Below, one piece after another: positions 7,234 through 9,461 of a stretch of DNA of 9,461 bases; position 1 is the stretch's first letter, and every line of letters begins with the position of its first letter. The stretch covers positions 1 to 9,461 of the forward strand of contig JANQSM010000280.1 of the NCBI GenBank assembly GCA_028284025.1. Reading direction: 5' to 3'. Under the pieces are notes generated by a model that was given only the letters and a program-made list of their open reading frames with translations, had not been told where the DNA came from and did not search any database. Position numbers and translations under genes: made by a program. Source of the DNA: Alphaproteobacteria bacterium. Its GTDB lineage: Bacteria > Pseudomonadota > Alphaproteobacteria > JANQSM01.

Positions 7234-7470
7234 CTACCTTTTCATAAACGGATTAAAGCTGTTTTCATTTTCCTCTGACAAGACAAGACTATCTGACAAA
7301 ACACCGAACAGTCGTTTTTTCGGTTTTTCCTCATTGGCAGGAACCAGTCTTGCTACCGGTTTTCCATGCTTGGTAATGGTTACAGACCGCTTGGTGGCGT
7401 TTACAATATCCATCAACTTTAAGCATTTTGCCTTGAATTCTCCGGCTGGAAGTGTATCTATTTCTTGCAT
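7234..7470 (-). CDS. Phd/YefM-type antitoxin paired with VapC
   Basis: This is the predicted antitoxin and autorepressor of the PIN toxin. The 78-residue product has the Phd/YefM N-terminal DNA-binding and dimerisation fold: PAGEFKAKCLKLMDIV (9-23), then the hallmark VTITKHGKPVARLVP (30-44). The C-terminal part, about 50-78 (KKRLFGVLSDSLVLSEENENSFNPF), would be the segment that becomes ordered on the toxin and blocks its active site. That is known for the family and inferred here. AGAGGA on the minus strand (7476-7481) lies 5 bases before the ATG, a strong ribosome site consistent with more antitoxin than toxin. It is the first gene of the pair and divergent from lpxC. VapC toxins are often paired with AbrB-, MetJ- or Phd-fold antitoxins; the sequence clearly indicates Phd/YefM here. 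I leave the symbol empty because vapB is used loosely for unrelated folds. Confidence 0.9.
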   Translation of the reverse strand: MQEIDTLPAGEFKAKCLKLMDIVNATKRSVTITKHGKPVARLVPANEEKPKKRLFGVLSDSLVLSEENENSFNPFMKR

Positions 7471-7490
7471 AAGAATCCTCTTAAAATATG

Positions 7491-7512
7491 ACTATAGATA
7501 TATGACCATAGT
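7491..7512. promoter_or_regulatory. Likely antitoxin operator (imperfect palindrome)
   Basis: The 22-base segment runs from ACTAT at its left end to ATAGT at its right end and agrees with its own reverse complement at 16 of 22 positions. It also contains two near-identical direct copies, ATGACTATAG (7488-7497) and ATGACCATAG (7502-7511), 14 bases apart. It lies directly downstream of the -10 box of the antitoxin promoter and covers the expected start of transcription. That is where Phd/YefM antitoxin-toxin complexes usually bind to repress their own operon. Confidence 0.5.
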
Positions 7513-7513
7513 T

Positions 7514-7542
7514 ATAATATGAGAATATGAGACTCTTTTCAA
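7514..7542 (-). promoter_or_regulatory. Promoter of the antitoxin-toxin operon
   Basis: On the minus strand TTGAAA (7537-7542, 5 of 6 to the -35 consensus) is followed after exactly 17 bases by TATTAT (7514-7519, 5 of 6 to the -10 consensus). Transcription would begin near 7507, giving a leader of about 36 bases before the antitoxin ATG. This is the best sigma-70-type promoter in the window. Confidence 0.6.
7516..7531. repeat. Tandem 8-base repeat AATATGAG x2 in the antitoxin promoter
   Basis: Two exact head-to-tail copies of AATATGAG occupy the spacer between the -35 and -10 boxes of the minus-strand promoter. They may be an extra binding site or simply a polymerase-slippage product. Confidence 0.4.
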
Positions 7543-7675
7543 CATTTATTGCAACAAACTGTAATAAAACATGATTTGTGACTAGCATTCATAATTGATA
7601 TTCCTTAAGGTGACGAAAATTTATTGATTTGGACTATTTAAAAAGCAAAAACATTTAAAAAATAAGAAGGACAAA
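7543..7675 (+). other. AT-rich leader region of lpxC; no convincing promoter
   Basis: This 133-base stretch holds no gene that I can support and is markedly AT-rich. It must contain or follow the lpxC promoter, since lpxC cannot be read from ftsZ without crossing the opposing toxin-antitoxin operon. The best -35-like box is TTGATA (7595-7600), but its only -10 partner, TTTATT at 7620-7625, is 19 bases away. CATAAT at 7590-7595 has no -35. TTTATTGC (7545-7552) and GTAATAAA (7561-7568) can form an 8-pair stem with one G-U pair. CCTTAAGG (7603-7610) is a perfect palindrome. AAGAAGG at 7664-7670, 5 bases before ATG 7676, is a clear ribosome site for lpxC. Confidence 0.4.
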
Positions 7676-8680
7676 ATGCTGCACGCTTTAAATACAGATG
7701 AGGCTATGAATTCTCAAGACCTTATTACCGCCGCTGAAAAGGCGTACCAACCAGCCCCCGGCACAGCGCCTGAATCACAGTTTGTTCGCCAAACGACTTT
7801 ACAACACCCTGTAAGGTGTTCTGGTGTTGGGCTGCACAGCGGGGCGCCTGTTCATCTGACATTAACTCCGGCAGATGAAGATACCGGCATTGTGTTTATT
7901 CGCACCGATGTGAAAAACAAGAATAACCGTATCAAGGCATCATTTGACAATGTTGTAGATACAAAGCTGTGCACCATGATTGGCAATGAAGCAGGTGTAA
8001 CGGTTTCTACCATTGAACACCTTATGGCTGCTTTATGGGCTTGTGAAATTGATAATGCCATTATCGAACTGGACGGGCCGGAGGTGCCCATCATGGATGG
8101 CAGCTCTGCCCCTTTCATTTTTTTGATTGATTGTGCAGGAATTTCCCAACAGGACCGTCCCCGCAAATTTTTGAAGATTAATAAAGAGATCCAGCTTGAG
8201 CAGAATGGCAACTGTGGATTAAAGAGAATTAGCCTGAAGCCGGCAGAACGCCTATCGATTAGCTTTGGCATTTCTTTCCCCACTGGTGCTATTACCAGCC
8301 AGGCGTACGTTTTTTACGGGAATCAGGCAAAGTTTAAGGCTGAAATTTCCCGCGCACGCACCTTTGGCTTTATGCATGAAATTCAACAGCTACAAAAATT
8401 GGGCCTGGCCCGCGGTGGCAGCCTGAATAACGCTATTGTCATTGATGGCGATGAAATCCTTAATACTGAAGGCTTACGCTATAATGATGAATTTGTCCGG
8501 CATAAAATTCTAGACTGCATAGGGGATCTATACCTAGCTGGCTGCCCAATTATTGCAGAAGTTGAGGCTATTAAGTCTGGCCATGAGCTGAATAACCACT
8601 GTTTGCACGAACTGTTTGCTGACGAAGATAATTTTACAGAAGTCTGTCTGGAAAAACCCGTGACAGAAGTTGTTGAATAA
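7676..8680 (+). CDS. lpxC: UDP-3-O-acyl-N-acetylglucosamine deacetylase
   Basis: LpxC is the zinc-dependent deacetylase that makes the first committed step of lipid A synthesis, acting on UDP-3-O-acyl-GlcNAc in the cytoplasm. The 334-residue protein has the two-domain LpxC fold. Domain I starts at about 38 with RQTTLQHPVRCSGVGLHSG and contains TIEHLMAAL (112-120), giving catalytic Glu114 and zinc ligand His115. DGPEVPIMDGSSAPF (133-147) follows. Domain II has ARTFGFMHEI (227-236), GLARGGSLNNAIVI (243-256), then FVRHKILDCIGDL (273-285) with zinc ligands His276 and Asp280, and GHELNN (302-307) with the catalytic His303. All active-site residues are present. ATG 7676 is chosen for its strong AAGAAGG ribosome site. 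It gives an N-terminal extension of about 37 residues before the conserved core; ATG 7706 would shorten this by 10. In alphaproteobacteria lpxC normally follows ftsZ in the same direction, as here, but a toxin-antitoxin pair intervenes. Confidence 0.97.
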   Translation: MLHALNTDEAMNSQDLITAAEKAYQPAPGTAPESQFVRQTTLQHPVRCSGVGLHSGAPVHLTLTPADEDTGIVFIRTDVKNKNNRIKASFDNVVDTKLCTMIGNEAGVTVSTIEHLMAALWACEIDNAIIELDGPEVPIMDGSSAPFIFLIDCAGISQQDRPRKFLKINKEIQLEQNGNCGLKRISLKPAERLSISFGISFPTGAITSQAYVFYGNQAKFKAEISRARTFGFMHEIQQLQKLGLARGGSLNNAIVIDGDEILNTEGLRYNDEFVRHKILDCIGDLYLAGCPIIAEVEAIKSGHELNNHCLHELFADEDNFTEVCLEKPVTEVVE

Positions 8681-8754
8681 TCCGCAAAGTCCGTTAAAAT
8701 CACCCTATATCTTTCAAATGAGCAACCAACAGCCACTGGCGGGGTAGTTTTAGT

Positions 8755-9461
8755 ATGAGGCATATTTTTGTAATCCTGATTTTATGTTTTCTTGTCAGCG
8801 CGTGCGGCAGCACCGAAGAGCCAGAATACGTGGAGAAAACGGTGGAAGAGCTTTATAAGGAAGCTACTGACGCACTGGAAGACAACCGGTATCGCAAAGC
8901 TGCCCTTAAATTTGACGAGGTAGAACGTCAACACCCCTATTCCGCATGGGCAAAACAAGCACAAATTATGGCAGGCTACGCTTATTATCTGGATGAACGC
9001 TATGATGATGCTGTCGCTACCCTGGACCGTTTTATCAAATTACACCCAGGCCATGAGGATGTGGCCTATGCCTATTATTTGAAAGGTATTTGTTATTACG
9101 ATCAAATTTCAGATGTTCGTCGGGATCAAGGAATGACTAAATTGGCGCTGGAGTCTTTAGAGGAAGTAGTGCGACGCTTTCCTAATAGCAAGTACGGCCG
9201 CGATGCGCGTCTGAAAATTGACCTAACCCGCGACCAGCTTGCCGCCAAAGAAATGGATATTGGGCGCTATTACCAAAAAACTGAACAGCACCTGGCAGCG
9301 ATCAATCGCTTTAAAAAGGTGGTGGAAGATTATGAGACCAGCTCTCACGTGCAGGAAGCCCTGCACCGATTGACAGAATCATACCTTGCACTGGGCCTGC
9401 GTTTTGAAGCCGAAAGAACGGCAGCTGTTTTAGGGCATAATTACCCGGGCAGTGACTGGTA
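8755..9461 (+). CDS. bamD: Outer-membrane assembly lipoprotein BamD (ComL/YfiO family; 3' end outside window)
   Basis: BamD is the essential TPR lipoprotein of the BAM complex, which inserts beta-barrel proteins into the outer membrane. Translation from ATG 8755 stays open to the window end (235 whole codons). The N-terminus is a lipoprotein signal: Met-Arg-His, a hydrophobic core, and the lipobox LVSAC with the lipidated Cys at 17. Gly at +2 is compatible with sorting to the outer membrane. Mature-chain TPR helices are visible: LYKEATDALEDNRYRKAALK (about 33-52) with PYSAWAKQAQIM, YAYYLDERYDDAVATLDRFI, and the family-typical AYYLKGICYYDQI (107-119), VVRRFPNSKYGRDA (138-151) and RYYQKTEQHLAAINRF (171-186). 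The visible part ends just past NYPGSDW, near the usual BamD C-terminus, so little is missing. It follows lpxC by 74 bases that hold no gene or terminator I can see. GGGG at 8741-8744 is a modest ribosome site. Its place after lpxC matches other alphaproteobacteria. Confidence 0.95.
   Translation, partial: MRHIFVILILCFLVSACGSTEEPEYVEKTVEELYKEATDALEDNRYRKAALKFDEVERQHPYSAWAKQAQIMAGYAYYLDERYDDAVATLDRFIKLHPGHEDVAYAYYLKGICYYDQISDVRRDQGMTKLALESLEEVVRRFPNSKYGRDARLKIDLTRDQLAAKEMDIGRYYQKTEQHLAAINRFKKVVEDYETSSHVQEALHRLTESYLALGLRFEAERTAAVLGHNYPGSDW

Noticed and set aside
6812..7675. Toxin-antitoxin pair as part of an IS or integron cassette
   Set aside because: I found no transposase, terminal inverted repeats, direct repeats flanking the module or attC-like site.
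7852..8283. 143-codon open frame on the minus strand inside lpxC
   Set aside because: Antisense to conserved LpxC motifs with no domain signal of its own.
8681..8754. Promoter or terminator between lpxC and bamD
   Set aside because: TATATC at 8706-8711 has no -35 partner, and no stem with a T-tract is present; bamD is most simply read from the lpxC transcript.

Overview
The window is a stretch of the division and cell wall (dcw) cluster of a Gram-negative bacterium, almost certainly an alphaproteobacterium. Three things suggest this: the order murG-murC-murB-ftsQ-ftsA-ftsZ followed by lpxC and bamD; the FtsZ features [16 protein letters not shown], a long acidic/Gln-rich linker with a PSLFERIT module and the C-terminal peptide DIPAFLRRQ; and the MurB opening LVDRLPPVRG. 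Base composition looks moderate (mid-to-upper 40s % G+C by eye, not counted), which is low for free-living Rhodospirillales or Rhizobiales. I cannot name a family from this alone.

Layout. On the + strand, positions 1-5099 hold the 3' part of murG, then murC and murB joined by 4-base and 1-base overlaps, then ftsQ 5 bases on, then ftsA 27 bases on with a TTG start. A 149-base gap with a possible promoter and an inverted repeat precedes ftsZ (5249-6811). The minus strand then carries a compact toxin-antitoxin pair, a PIN-domain VapC toxin (6814-7230) and a Phd/YefM-type antitoxin (7234-7470). Its promoter and likely operator lie at about 7491-7542. A 205-base AT-rich region separates it from the divergent lpxC (7676-8680). 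The window ends inside bamD (8755 onward).

How the genes work together. MurG, MurC and MurB make the lipid-linked peptidoglycan precursor. FtsQ, FtsA and FtsZ build the division machine that directs its use at midcell. LpxC commits UDP-acyl-GlcNAc to lipid A, and BamD helps assemble outer-membrane proteins, so the block covers the whole envelope.

The departures from the usual alphaproteobacterial arrangement are the absence of ddl between murB and ftsQ, and the reverse-oriented toxin-antitoxin module between ftsZ and lpxC. That module ends 2 bases from the ftsZ stop codon and places its control region directly upstream of lpxC. I see no IS element, tRNA, rRNA, CRISPR array or prophage gene. 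Apart from the toxin-antitoxin insertion the region is ordinary, and I do not see evidence for an undescribed multi-gene system.
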